In this document: positions 1 through 11,678 of the stretch, piece after piece | How the letters are laid out: every line of letters begins with the position of its first letter | Position numbering within the stretch: the first letter of the stretch is position 1 | NCBI GenBank assembly: GCA_007844125.1 | Contig: CM017558.1 | Location: forward strand, 50,233,831-50,297,830 | DNA: 64,000 nt | Reading direction: 5' to 3' | From: Sinonovacula constricta | Taxonomy: Eukaryota; Mollusca; Bivalvia; Cardiida; Solecurtidae | The notes under the pieces: model-generated | What the model saw: only the letters and a program-made list of their open reading frames with translations | What the model was told of the DNA's origin: nothing | Database searches by the model: none | Program-made: the position numbers and the translations under genes

Positions 1-2147
1 TTACATTTCAGTGTTATCCTCTGTAATACAAATAACGTTTATGAAACTTTATGTTGAACAAATTACACCAGTTGCAACAAGAGAAGTTGCTTTGCCGACA
101 AGATAAATTGACTCGCCATTACCTTTGATCATCCATGCTGTAAAGAAGTCATTTTTTGATGCCCTCAGTGTTATACGTTCTCTTTCATTTACAACCCGAA
201 AGCATGAAAAAAGTATTGAGATTCTTACGATTATACGATACTTAATATCATTTGTAAAACATTCCCCAACGTCCAGTATCATGCTTAAAAACTGCAAGAT
301 TAAAAATTCACGTATAGCCTAACAATATACCCCAAAACAAGCTGTTGTACTGGGGTCCGTTTCCTTGGTAACGATTATACTTTATAATATATGGATAAAA
401 ATCTAGCTGATGGTAACTGATGATATAGTAAGTTAATATCATGTCAACAATAACATTATTTTGAAAGTGTATAATGTGTCCAACACCTGCCTGAAAAAAG
501 AGAAAACATAAACAAACATGACCCATTAACTTAAAACCCTTCATGTAGCAGAATAGTTATTTTGGGGGATTTGTTTTATTTAGACCTACTACAAGTTTAC
601 ATAGCAGGCGTCAGAATTTGGTATTGTTGCAGAATTATGTCTAATAGTTATTATTTATTGATATATTTTATCAAGGTCAACGTTAGTGCAGAAGTTATTA
701 TGGTATCTCTACAGATTTCTGCTTGTATTTGTATGGAATTAATATATAATTATATATATAATTATTCATATTCCGAAATTGTTTTAGTTTATTTGGCTTG
801 AACATATTAGAAAACTTGCAGTAAATGCAAATGTTATAGTTGCTATTACCATAGTATTGATTCGCAGAAATAGAAACAATAGTATTAAACATGTTTCTAA
901 ATGTTTATATATACATGTATATAGGTGACATGTTGGATTAGTCTTTGCATCTATACTTGTATGTCATCATAAATTATGTTTTAAGCCTTTTCTGTTTCAT
1001 GTCCTTCTTCAGATCACGAGTGTTAATTCAATAACAGTCTTTATAGCAACACTCCTTGAAAATCAATTTGTCCAAAACATTTATTATTACGAACAGTAAT
1101 AAATTTCAAGTTATCTGCAATTATTTTAAACGTAAAGATAAACTAAAGAGGTTAAAAGTGTTGAAGTGAAAAAATTTAAAAAGTTGTCAATGGTGATTTT
1201 TACAAAAATTCATACACAAAAAATGACGACGCCGTCGACCCACCCCCACCCCCTCAAATTATATTCAATTTTCTCGCTGGCGATGATAAACATCGCGCTT
1301 TCGGTGTAACAAATTGGAGGTTTGCCATTGTCAAAAAATAGTCTTACACCGAACTAAAGGAGGACAGTCCTTATTATAAGCATGCACAATAGAATACTGC
1401 CCTTAAATTGGCTCGGTGTCCTGGGTGGGTTTTAAAGGGACAGTGTTCGCTGATGTTGTCATTTCATCACACGGACAGATAAATAATGTGTATAAGAACA
1501 ATTTACAGCTTTCTGTTTTACAAAAGTAGAAACACGTCTTGGGCATTTTATATTTGTACTGCAAATTATTACTGCCACTTCTGCAATTTAAAAACATGGC
1601 CATCGTGATCTTTCGTTGTTTTTATATTCCATTGGTAAAATAAACAGTATGTTGTCTTTTTTTAAATTTTGTAAAGGTTTGCCATCTGAGAGCAGATCCC
1701 TTTAAAATTGTAAAAGCAAGTCGCACCTTCGATGGTTTCACAAGATAAGATCCTATCTTTCACTGTATCTATCTATCTGCCGCGTCCTTTGTGGGCTGAT
1801 AATGATAAATTAGGTCCCGAAACCTCCTCTCGTGCACAACTTTGCCGACAATTGAGGCAGTAATTGGTGCATACTTAAAAATGATCCAAATTCTTTTACA
1901 ATTGTACTGTCTTCTCTTTCACTTCTTTAAAAAAGCGTTTGAGACTACGCCGCGTCTGCCTGCCGACCATATATTATTCTTTTGTAACATGTAACAGAAC
2001 ACTTACTTCGTTTTTTTTTCTTTCTTTTTTCTCATCTACTTTCTTTTTTTTGAAAAAAAAAATCCTTGTTTAAAGTAAGACCTTTCTTTTAACTGAGGGA
2101 GATATATTCATGTATTCATTGGCTTTCGCTTTACATTACTATACTTA
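1..2147. other. non-coding DNA, CpG-retaining
   Basis: No coding region can be supported here: open frames are short, lack family motifs and are not bounded by convincing splice sites. CpG dinucleotides are fairly frequent (about 16 in the first kilobase by eye), unlike the DNA beyond 7.6 kb. A CpG-rich patch lies at about 1228-1310. T- and A-rich tracts occur near 2010-2065. Confidence 0.5.
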
Positions 2148-2161
2148 ATTTGTGTTTGCTT

Positions 2162-2401
2162 TGTTTTGTTTTTAAAAGACATTGCAGCGACCATTTATAA
2201 TCATTATAGCAACATCCAGCTCCTTGGCGGAGGAAGACACCAGACACATGTCTGGGTAGAAGCTCCGGCGCATTGCAAGTAAACTGGAAGACCTTCGTTA
2301 AGTCCTTCGCCCTAAACGGGACTCGAACCCACAAGGTGAGAGTCTAAGCAGTCAAAGGAGTTACGAATCGGTGACTCTACCACTATGCCACGGGCGCCCC
2401 C
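2162..2401 (-). repeat. tRNA-derived SINE (family S1), complete copy
   Basis: Read on the minus strand, the element begins with a tRNA-like head at the high-coordinate end. It has an A-box-like GTGGCATAGTGGTAGAGTC and a B box GGGTTCGAGTCCC, then a body containing CCAGACA.GTGTCTGG, a TGGATGTTGCTATAATGATTA stretch (shown in part) and an A-rich 3' end. It is flanked by a perfect 14-bp duplication, ATTTGTGTTTGCTT, at 2148-2161 and 2402-2415. That duplication is the signature of LINE-type target-primed insertion and fixes both ends. Other copies in this window lie near 18.6, 37.7, 48.2, 56.2 and 58.6 kb. The head does not fold as a functional tRNA. Confidence 0.85.
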
Positions 2402-3045
2402 ATTTGTGTTTGCTTATATTATATGTAGTATATATAAAAGATAGATGTGTGTCACTTATCAGTTCTTCGCTGGCCATCATAGTGAAAAACGTTATTTCTG
2501 CTTGCAATTCTTTATTATACATTGACTGAATCATGCTGACTGATAGTTTACAGGTGCAACTCTGCATCACAGTAAAAACAGTCAATAAAATTTAGTTTAG
2601 TTGATTTCACTCTTCTGTAAAGGCATGAACAGAGATAAAGATTGTGGGGTGATTGAATTTTGAGAGTATCTCAAGTCAATTACTGTCCGGATAATATGTC
2701 AATCTGGACGTATTGGTTATCATCCAAAATTGATTTAAATTGCCCCAAAATTACACGCCATTCTGTTTGATTGAGCGACAGAAAATGACACTATATCTTA
2801 ATTATTTAATAAGAAACTCGTACAAGGTACCTCAGAATACGGTGTAGAGTTACAGGGTCCCAGGTTGTTATCGAATATTAAGCGAACATAGGCGTCTACG
2901 ATATCAGCAAGGGAGTGCATTTGACTTTGTCAGTTGGCTCGCTCAAATTTAATATAAATATTGAAAGAAATGAATTCATGCATGCATCAGCATAGTATTG
3001 GATGATTGAAACGTTGTTTATAACGCATTTTATTAGATGTTTTAG

Positions 3046-3187
3046 ATTGACGTTATGTAACATGACATTGTGTTGGAAAATCCCAGTAAAATGTGTCTTT
3101 TTTATCTTTTATATGAATTGACGTTATGTAACATGGCATTTTGTTAGAAAATTCCATTAAAATGTGTTTTTCACCTTTAATATGAAC
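3046..3187 (+). repeat. tandem duplication, two units of about 71 bp
   Basis: The block starting ATTGACGTTATGTAACATG at 3046 recurs at 3117, and the copies continue alike through a GTGTTGGAAAATCCCAGTAA-type stretch to a T-rich end. The copies differ by several substitutions. Nothing indicates coding function. Confidence 0.75.
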
Positions 3188-4191
3188 GCACGGCAAGAGT
3201 TTGTTGGGGTTTTTTTCATTTACTTTTATTGCTACCATTTCGCGTATTTTAATATTCACATTCTGTCCTGTCAGAAATGGAATACCATAAATACGCATCA
3301 AAAACTCAATATACTTTTTAATAATAAAATCTTAAATTATATTAATAATTAACAAACGTTACCTGATCAGATGAGAATTTTATTAATTTATGTTATGACC
3401 TCTATATCATGATCCTCAATTACATTGTCAAGAGAGATGTTGACTCTACCTCTCCATTCCAGAAGATTCTACCCTCAGAAATCCTGCTACGGACGATTAC
3501 CGTTTATTTATATTATTTCTGTCATAATATTTGATTTGCAAATGATGAACACAACACAAGAGGGTATGTCCCCGTCCTGATGTCGAAGAAGCTCGAAATC
3601 TAGAGTGTCGGCCCCCATGTACACACATATGTTAGGCCAAAACAAAATCAGTGAATTTTGAAGTCATAACGTCTGTTAGGTTCGGTGTTTTTTTAGATTT
3701 CCAGTCCTCGCTGTGTGGGTTTAAGTCTAAGTTGGGTCTAACATTTTATGTGATGACGTCTTTCAGATGTCATGTGGTGCGCAGTTGATTCTACCTGAAG
3801 TTGGAATGGGGTGGGGGTGGATGGGGGGCGAGGCTTCCTCAACAAATCATAGCTATGTATAGACATAGTAACCATAACTATACCGGTGCGATGTATAACG
3901 TGACACGTGAATTATCAAACTGGTAAAGAAACACACAACGAAAAAGACCAAACCAACACCATTATCTGATATATGCGGATATCTGTCATATATATTATGG
4001 CATTTCCTATGCACATTGTTTTGGGGTTGTTGTTGTTGTTCAAATGAGATTCAATTTCGAATGTTTTCCCCTTTAATTGTATTGCTGTGATGTTTGATCT
4101 GTTGTGTTTAATACATCGCACACCAAAAACAATTATGGTCGTATAGATGACGTATAGCTAATTATTGGTGAAGAAAATCTCAAGAAATGAT

Positions 4192-4276
4192 GGGTCTCGC
4201 CTTGTCCTGAACTCATACCTACGCGGTGTGGGGCTAAGTCGTCGACTCTAACTGAAAGGCCACGGTCGCCTGTTTG
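4192..4276 (-). repeat. tRNA-like SINE head fragment, probably family S1
   Basis: On the minus strand this reads GCGACCGTGGCC, then TTAGAGTC (A-box region) and GTAGGTATGAGTTC in the B-box position. It resembles the head of the SINE at 2162-2401 but is diverged and lacks the body. It is an old, truncated copy or a related family. Confidence 0.5.
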
Positions 4277-7200
4277 CTGTAGAGTGTTAACATGGTAGAA
4301 ATGAGACATCGTTTTGTCAACGTAAATTATAAAAATGGACATAAATGTGTTTTTTTTCTCAAATGTATTCAAGTTATGATCGGGAATAAACCAAAGTCAA
4401 CATATAAGCTCTAATTAAAATAAAATATAAACGGCATTTCCGCAACATGTATCAAAATTTCAAAATTGACTCGCCATCTTTGACATTTCTTCTTTTTCAA
4501 AGCTTTTTCGAATTTGCCAACATTTTAAGCTAAAATTTTAAGACACACCTGAACAGCTTACTTTCTTCAAGACTTCTTCTGACTTGCATATAAATCTCTA
4601 CATCTAAAACTAAAAGTAAATGCTGGTGATTAACATGCAATGCTATTGTTGATTTCTTTTGTTTCCCGCCTTTGCAAGCAAACAAGTTCCTGGACCTAAA
4701 GCAATGCCAATTCAGAAGGTGGGATTCCTTGAAGAAGAATTTTCTTCTTTTTTATTCAACAAAAACTTTGCAAAATGTAAAGTACTCTTGAAACCAATGA
4801 AGGACCATGACCACTGGGACGCTTGATGACTTCCCTCTTTATTCACCATTAAAGGTTGACAGTAAAATTACATGTTTACATAATAATGACAAGTGTCAGC
4901 GATAATTATATTATGACAATCATAACAATGTCGCGCGTATCAAGCCCGGCACCTCACAAAGAGTCATGGCATTGACCTTGTGCGGTTCGGACACATGTTA
5001 GCGTTCGGTTAAATCCGTCATATTTTGCCAGCAATGCAATCGGAAATATTTTACTCCTTGTGGACAACTGCTTCGCTACTGAAAGTGTAGAAGTATGGCA
5101 TTACCCGAGAAGGACCGAATGACTATCCGTGCAAATTCTCTTCACCGAAAGCGTCCGTAAACGGTTTGGGGTGTGGGGCCACCATGACTGAAGCTGTGAC
5201 CACAAGAGTCCCCCCGGTGATCGGGAACCATTGAAGAGACCTGTGTCAACAGTTACCGCGATTGTTTTCTCATAAAGGTGTCCTCATAAAACTAGGGCCA
5301 TAAATAATGCAACCATCGGGTGTTCTAACCCATCATTATTTGCTTCAAACGTTCAGTGAGGCGGTGGGAAAGTGTCATGCCGTTTTAGTTAGCAAGAAGT
5401 GTAATCCAGATAAATGCTACTTTATTCTTGTCTTGGTAACAGTCGCTTTTTTGTCCACTCGATGTTTGAAAATGAGTCAGAAGCTAAACGTGTATGCATT
5501 GTACTATGAGGCATGACATTGTCTAACAAACCCTCCAAGTGAAATAGGCATTTCTTGACAGCACCGGAACATAACACACAATTTACTGTTTTAATCTGAA
5601 GAGTCCATATCGTTTCATCTGGGGCTGAATTGTATACGACTTGTCATATGGTTTTAATTTTATTGCAGTCATGAGCTCATTTTGGCGACATTGATAATAA
5701 GAAATAATATTTGTACGAGCGCATGATTTGTTATGAAGTGCTGATGTATCCCTGTATACTATAATTATTATCCTGATGACGATAAATTTTATTCTGATAA
5801 AAAAGATGCTAGCTAGCTTTAAAGGGTGTCATCCTACAGTTTGCCATAATCAAACACACGTAAAACTATCTTATTCCTGTTTTGGAAAATTTGGACATAA
5901 TTTTTTCATGATATCGTAATTTAGTGTAAATAATGACTGAATTGTTACAAAGTAATACCATGTAATTAATCGCTATAAATGTTCATTCTTTCCAAATCTA
6001 TTACTAAGCATGATTGGGGATTTCTGCCAAAAATAGACGTCAGAGCGTAGTACCCGGATAATGCTATAGTATCTAGCATGCACTGATACTGGTATGAGGC
6101 TTTACAATGGCAGATCAGTTATACGAACATATAACAGTATGTTGTTGAACAGCATGAAGCGAAAGGAAATGTAAAACAGTTTTTCGTTATTAAAGTTATA
6201 AACATGGAGCAATGGTAGATATAAACATTATGAACTGATCTTTGTACAACAGACATGCATTCTGTTATAAGGTACTAAAATGTGTACTGGTATACCTGAC
6301 TAAATTTTAATTCTAGCTTTTGAAATTCAACGTCAGCATGGAGACCAGCTACTCTTTATGACCGATTTAATAACTGATATCTAACATGGATGAATATTTT
6401 AAAAGTTAAATTATCCCTGGAGTTTAAAACAGATCTAAACGCCTTCAGTATCTAGAAGTGTAAGGTACTATCGCAGGTAGTATACTGTATTGTCATTACT
6501 TGCCCGGTAGCCAATCAAAATCCAGCTTACAATTCAGGTATGGTAGATTGATGTTACCGATGATTCTTTATTCGCTGCACTTGTGTAGGATTACAGTGAC
6601 TTATGGCAAATTATCCTCTCTATTGAGCTGTGTCGCTGTTATTTATATTTTCTGTAGCAATTTAAGTTTATCGCCCATGCTCAGTGGTTTCTTATGCTTT
6701 ATGTTGTCACGGTACATTTTGTTCATCCACAAAACATACATTTTGCTATAAATGAACACTGTGAAGAAGTGTATATTGTTGACTTAAATTTGCCAACGAC
6801 TTTCTAACGTGCGTTTTTGTTTTTATCAAATTGTGCTCGCTACATTTTAATGCACAAGGAAGAGAAGAATTCACGATCTAACTGATTCGGGACCGAAGAA
6901 GCTAATGTGTGTATTGTTGTAGACATCCGATTTCCAATTAAGGTAGGAATTTCTTTTTAACAGTGTTTTATATTTCAAAATAATCGTGCACAACGATGGT
7001 GTACTGTCGTTAGGTAAGAAATCGTGTTCTTTTAAACAATTTGGCAAAATATATTGCTGCAGCATCATCGTCGGTACATTCAGTTCAGAATACGACGTAC
7101 ATTTATTTTCGACGTTATTTGAATTTGCTAATATTACTAAGGTACAAATTATATATACTACATGTACATCGTACAGATTTGAATTTCGTGTATACTTTTA

Positions 7201-7599
7201 CTGCATGTCGGATACAACGACGAAGGTAAAGACAGCGATGAGTTTAAGAAGGGAAATATTTCAGAGACCATTTTTGCATTTCTGTATGCGCGTACAAACG
7301 TATGTATAGGCTACTAACCATAAATAAAGGCAGGAACGCATCTTTATTTCGACAATCTTTGCATTTACCCAATATCATACAATTTGTCAAAACGTCTGGT
7401 GTTATCAATTAGGTTGTTTGGATGTACATGCTTTGCCGTCTCATTGCCTTTGATGTAAATGACACTGGGTTTTGTACCACGATCAGTGTAATTGATGATA
7501 AAGAATTGACTACTTATGTAAAGGATTTTATTCTTATTTAATGTGTTCAAATAGGCTCATTTACCAGGAAATTGTTTATATTTGTTTTATTCAATGAAT

Positions 7600-9217
7600 G
7601 GGTTTAATTGGGCTGAACGTAGCTAAATGAGAGATAATTTGAACATATGTATGGAAAAAAAATGTTAAAAAAGACAAATTCAACTTTGAAATTAAAAAGT
7701 TCATAGTGATTAAAGATTCAAATGTTTTGTTATATTAAAGCATGGCCATGTTATGCAACTATATATAGATTGAATATACTGTAAGTAGCATTCCATACAA
7801 AATTTAATGATATAGTTAAATTGTTGCAATAAAAAATGTCCTTTTATGAAAAAGCTGCAATAAAGGAAAAAATGTCAAAAGATATTTTTACAATGAAACA
7901 AGATTATTGTGTAAGTTTGATCCCCCAGAACTAATACCATGATTACAACAGTTGTGTATCCACTTTTTTAACTAATAGTATTCAATAAAATGAACAGCTT
8001 TCCCTGTGTTTGTTTTTTAAATTTGATAAATGTGTTTTTATAAATTTAAATCTCTTTTTTATTCTAGCAAAAAAAATATAAAAAAAAACATGGGACTCTC
8101 TTTCACAATGCTCAAATACTAGTGTACTTAATCTAGTAAGTAGATAAACTGATGATAAAATCAATTCCTCATTATTGTTTAATGAAACCATGCAAGACTG
8201 GAAGTATCAAAACATCATTATAAACAATCTTATAATTGATTTTATACTCATCATTCAAATGGGTGGTTTTATGATATTGATTAACTAATTGAAAAGTTGT
8301 AGATGTCAAACATACATCTGTAAGTCAAGAGAATGGCTAATATAATAATTATGTAATATATTTAAATTTTATCAAATGTGGGCAACAAAAATCATGGCTG
8401 TGGACTTATAAAATGCCTGCATTTACAAAAAACGCAGATAAAGGATATTTAAATAAAAATCAGTTGTTTTATGTAAGATATAAAAAAGTCAATAAAATAT
8501 CATTTTCAACCTAACTTGGTTGAATCAATACTTGTTGTTATAAATGTATTTCTTTGATGCCTGTAATATTTAAAGTCATCAAATATGTAGATAAGGAATG
8601 TTTGACTGATTTGGTGAGACAATAGCAGGAAATATTTAGAAAATATCATTAAAGAAAAGCATGTGATATAACCTTCTAATTCAGCAATATACATCCTTTC
8701 ACCATGTAGGTGGGCTGAACAATCCACATACCAATTCTCCTTTCCCAAACTCTGCAAGAAATTATCAAAGAATCTTTCAATGCATTGTTGCTAGGGTATG
8801 TAATAATCCATGAGATACCAATGAACTGGAAAAAGTGACATATTGATCAAATAAGTCCCTATGGCTGTGTATCTATCATATATCTAACTGAAAGTTAGTG
8901 ACAAATAGGATATAAGAGTAACATCAATCCTAACACTTACTCCGCTAAGAACAATCTGATCAATCAAAGGCAAATCGTGTAGATCCAGATCTGCCAGCTT
9001 CCATTAGGAGTAGTTTGATTGATTTGGATGTGATTGTTTGCTAACAAATCTTAATATCAGTATTTTGTCTCTTCAACCATATATAGTTAGCTTTCAGGGT
9101 TAAAATTACTGTAAGCAGATTATTTAGAACATGTAATACTTATGAGAAAATATGGTAGGTATGGGGTTTAAAAGTGTAATATCCAATTAATACCAGTTAA
9201 TAAAGAAGCCCCATACA
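7600..9217. other. non-coding CpG-poor DNA
   Basis: CpGs almost disappear from about 7.62 kb onward, a sharp change from the left flank. Very AT-rich, with no supported gene. A degenerate copy of the hairpin repeat (GTAGATCCAGATCTGCCAGC) occurs at about 8984. Confidence 0.4.
8935..9050. repeat. degenerate hairpin repeat (family H)
   Basis: Contains GTGTAGATCCAGATCTGCCAGC-like sequence (shown in part) next to ACAATCTGATCAATCA. This matches the element best preserved at 41940-42035. See that entry for the structure. Confidence 0.5.
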
Positions 9218-9218
9218 A

Positions 9219-9613
9219 GTCACCATCAAGTCACCATGTCACCATCAAGTCACCATCAAGCCACCATCCAGTCACCATCAAGTCACCATGTCACCATCAA
9301 GCCACCATCCAGTCACCATCCAGTCACCATCAAGTCACCATCAAGCCACCATCCAGTCACCATCAAGTCACCATGTCACCATCAAGCCACCATCCAGTCA
9401 CCATCAAGTCACCATCAAGCCACCATCCAGTCACCATCCAGTCACCATCAAGTCACCATGTCACCATCAAGCCACCATCCAGTCACCATCAAGTCACCAT
9501 CAAGCCACCATCCAGTCACCATCAAGTCACCAAGTCACCATCAAGCCACCATCAAGACACCATCAAGCCCCACACAAGTCACCATCAAGTCACCATCAAG
9601 TCACCATCAGTAC
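9219..9613 (+). repeat. minisatellite, mainly 11-bp units
   Basis: Tandem units alternate between TCACCATCAAG and CCACCATCCAG, with a shorter TCACCATG unit inserted at intervals, giving a higher-order pattern. Because the 11-bp unit has no stop codons in the + strand frames, long Ser/His/Pro-rich open frames appear in several frames. They are a by-product of the repeat and not genes. Confidence 0.95.
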
Positions 9614-11577
9614 CACACTGAGGATGTCACAAGATCATAAGTCCTGGCTCGTTTCACATCTGTATCTAGCCTTAGGCAACCCTGTGAGCAATGACCTGCA
9701 TACTGTTAAATCAATAATTGATTTGAAAAAACATTGTCAGTTTTCATAAAGCCATGTTCAACAAGTTTTGATTTTTTTTCTATGTTTGATATAAAAAGAA
9801 TTTCCATGCAAATAAAAGAATACCCTTATCTAGTTTACATCTTGTCATATTGGTTTCAAGATTCCAAAACTTGAATTTTAATTAAAAATTAAATACAGAT
9901 TAATTTAAAAAGAAGAGTCATATTAAAAGATCAATTGGTGTTAATGATAATGTTTATTTATCATATAACTCATAAAGTGATATTTTATGTGGACTAACTA
10001 TAGTATGAGTCTTTTTAAAAGATTATATCGTGTGAGTCATTTTTATCTCATATTGGGATATATAAATCTTTTAAATTGTAAATATTCGAAATTAATCAGT
10101 CAAATTGTATGTTTTTATATATAGATAATATTTTATGACATTGTTTTTTTAATGGCATTGCTTGTATGGTTTGTACTTAATGCTATATAGAAAAATTGAA
10201 ACTGAGGTATTTGCAACTTCAACATACTTAGTGTATAGATCTGGACATGTTTGAGTTGATACAATCCCAAAGGAGAAGCGTGCCTCACAAATGCTTGTCA
10301 TTTCCCATGAGTGCTTCTTTTGTGTGTTGATTCTTTTTGACTTCAATATGAAGAGTCACAAAGCTGATAGAATGTTTTTGGCCCTCCTATTTGAAGAGTG
10401 TCAAAGAAAGGGCCATTCACACTATATCGGGCCAACCCTTGTCCTTTGTGAAATTTGATAAAAATATCATTTTGTGGCAACCTGTTATTTTATTTCCCAT
10501 CACTTATTGGACCTCTGGAAAGAGTTGCTTGGCTCAGCCATATTTGAACAAGGAATTGAAGGACTATTTAATATAATTCAATTGATTAATTGAATTTTTC
10601 CACGTCAAATATGTTTAACATCACTTCTGAGTAAATATTTGAGCTTGACTCCTGACTGGTTCAAATTATGGAGCAGAGGTTGTATTTTTGTGGTAATCTT
10701 TATAAAAACTGTCTTGCAAAATAAAGCCAAGTGAAAAAGAAGTCTTTAATTGTGGATGTGTGTTATAAATGTTTCAAAACAAACTTCACACAATGCATTA
10801 TTTCATTCCTTAGAATATAAGATGTTTTTATTATTGACATTCTTTGTTACTAAATTTTGAATGTAAAAAAACATGCTCAATAAGATACTTCACATTTTCT
10901 CACAGGTTTGACACGGAAGGACAGACTCATTATTTGATTTGTTTGTTTTGACCATTGATAAAATGAACATCTCTTGAGAATTAAATAATATCAAGCCACT
11001 GTGCCATAATTATAGTATAATAACATTGAAGGACCCCTGAAGCCATATTGTTTACACTGTCCTTTGGACTGAAAATGACTAGCAAAGCTGATATTTAATA
11101 ATTGTGTGAAAATCAAATAAATTGTTTTGTATTTTTGCAGTGTGGAAATACTTTCATGCCTTTTTGAGTTTGGGAAATGTGTGAAATGGCTTTACTTGAT
11201 TCAAGCATCTGTTAGCAAGAATCCTTTGGGGAAATGGATTTTTTTTTTAATTTCTTTACATAATATAATATTTATATTAAAGGAACATCTAGATGTACAT
11301 GTTATTTTAAAGAATATTTATTAGTCCTTTCTTGCATTATAAAACGTTGAATAATAGCTAACACAGCTACAACAGTCTCAATGAATGATTATTAATGATC
11401 AAAACTTAGTAGCAATGTTTTTAATCTCTTCTCAAATATAAAACTTGCAACAGCCAATGTGTAGTTTAACACATGTTATGCTGTATTTGTTAAAACCCGA
11501 TGCTTAATTCTTAGCTTTTTGCTTATTTATGGTATAAATATTACAGGTAAAGGTTAATATACTTAGTAATACAGATT
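9614..11577. other. non-coding CpG-poor DNA
   Basis: AT-rich sequence with about six CpGs per kb by eye between 10 and 11 kb. Open frames at 10149-10346, 10391-10576 and 11127-11324 lack any recognisable protein family. No gene is supported. Confidence 0.4.
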
Positions 11578-11655
11578 AAACAGCAGCAGCGAATAGTGGA
11601 GAGCCTGGTCAGATAGCTCCCAACATGGACCTGGCTGATCTTGATTGCACTTATA
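11578..11655. repeat. degenerate hairpin repeat (family H) at array edge
   Basis: GAATAGTGGAGAGCCTGGTC and GATAGCTCCCAACATGGACC with CTGGCTGATC match the centre of the family-H element. It sits immediately beside the 42-bp minisatellite. Confidence 0.4.
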
Positions 11656-11678
11656 AATACCTGACTAGGAGGCAAAGA

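Larger units (their letters stand above)
2416..7600. other. non-coding DNA, CpG-rich by local standards
   Basis: I see no supported gene. The stretch keeps many CpGs, with dense clusters at about 4925-5260 and 7010-7330, which may mark unmethylated DNA such as a promoter or an untranslated first exon. The open frames at 5307-5516, 6500-6751 and 6986-7309 have no recognisable domain or codon pattern. A GTATGT donor-like site at about 7300 follows a CpG-dense stretch, but no exon can be demonstrated. Confidence 0.4.

Noticed and set aside
9236..9749. Ser/His/Pro-rich proteins in three overlapping frames
   Set aside because: They come from an 11-bp repeat without stop codons; equal openness in several frames argues against selection on protein.
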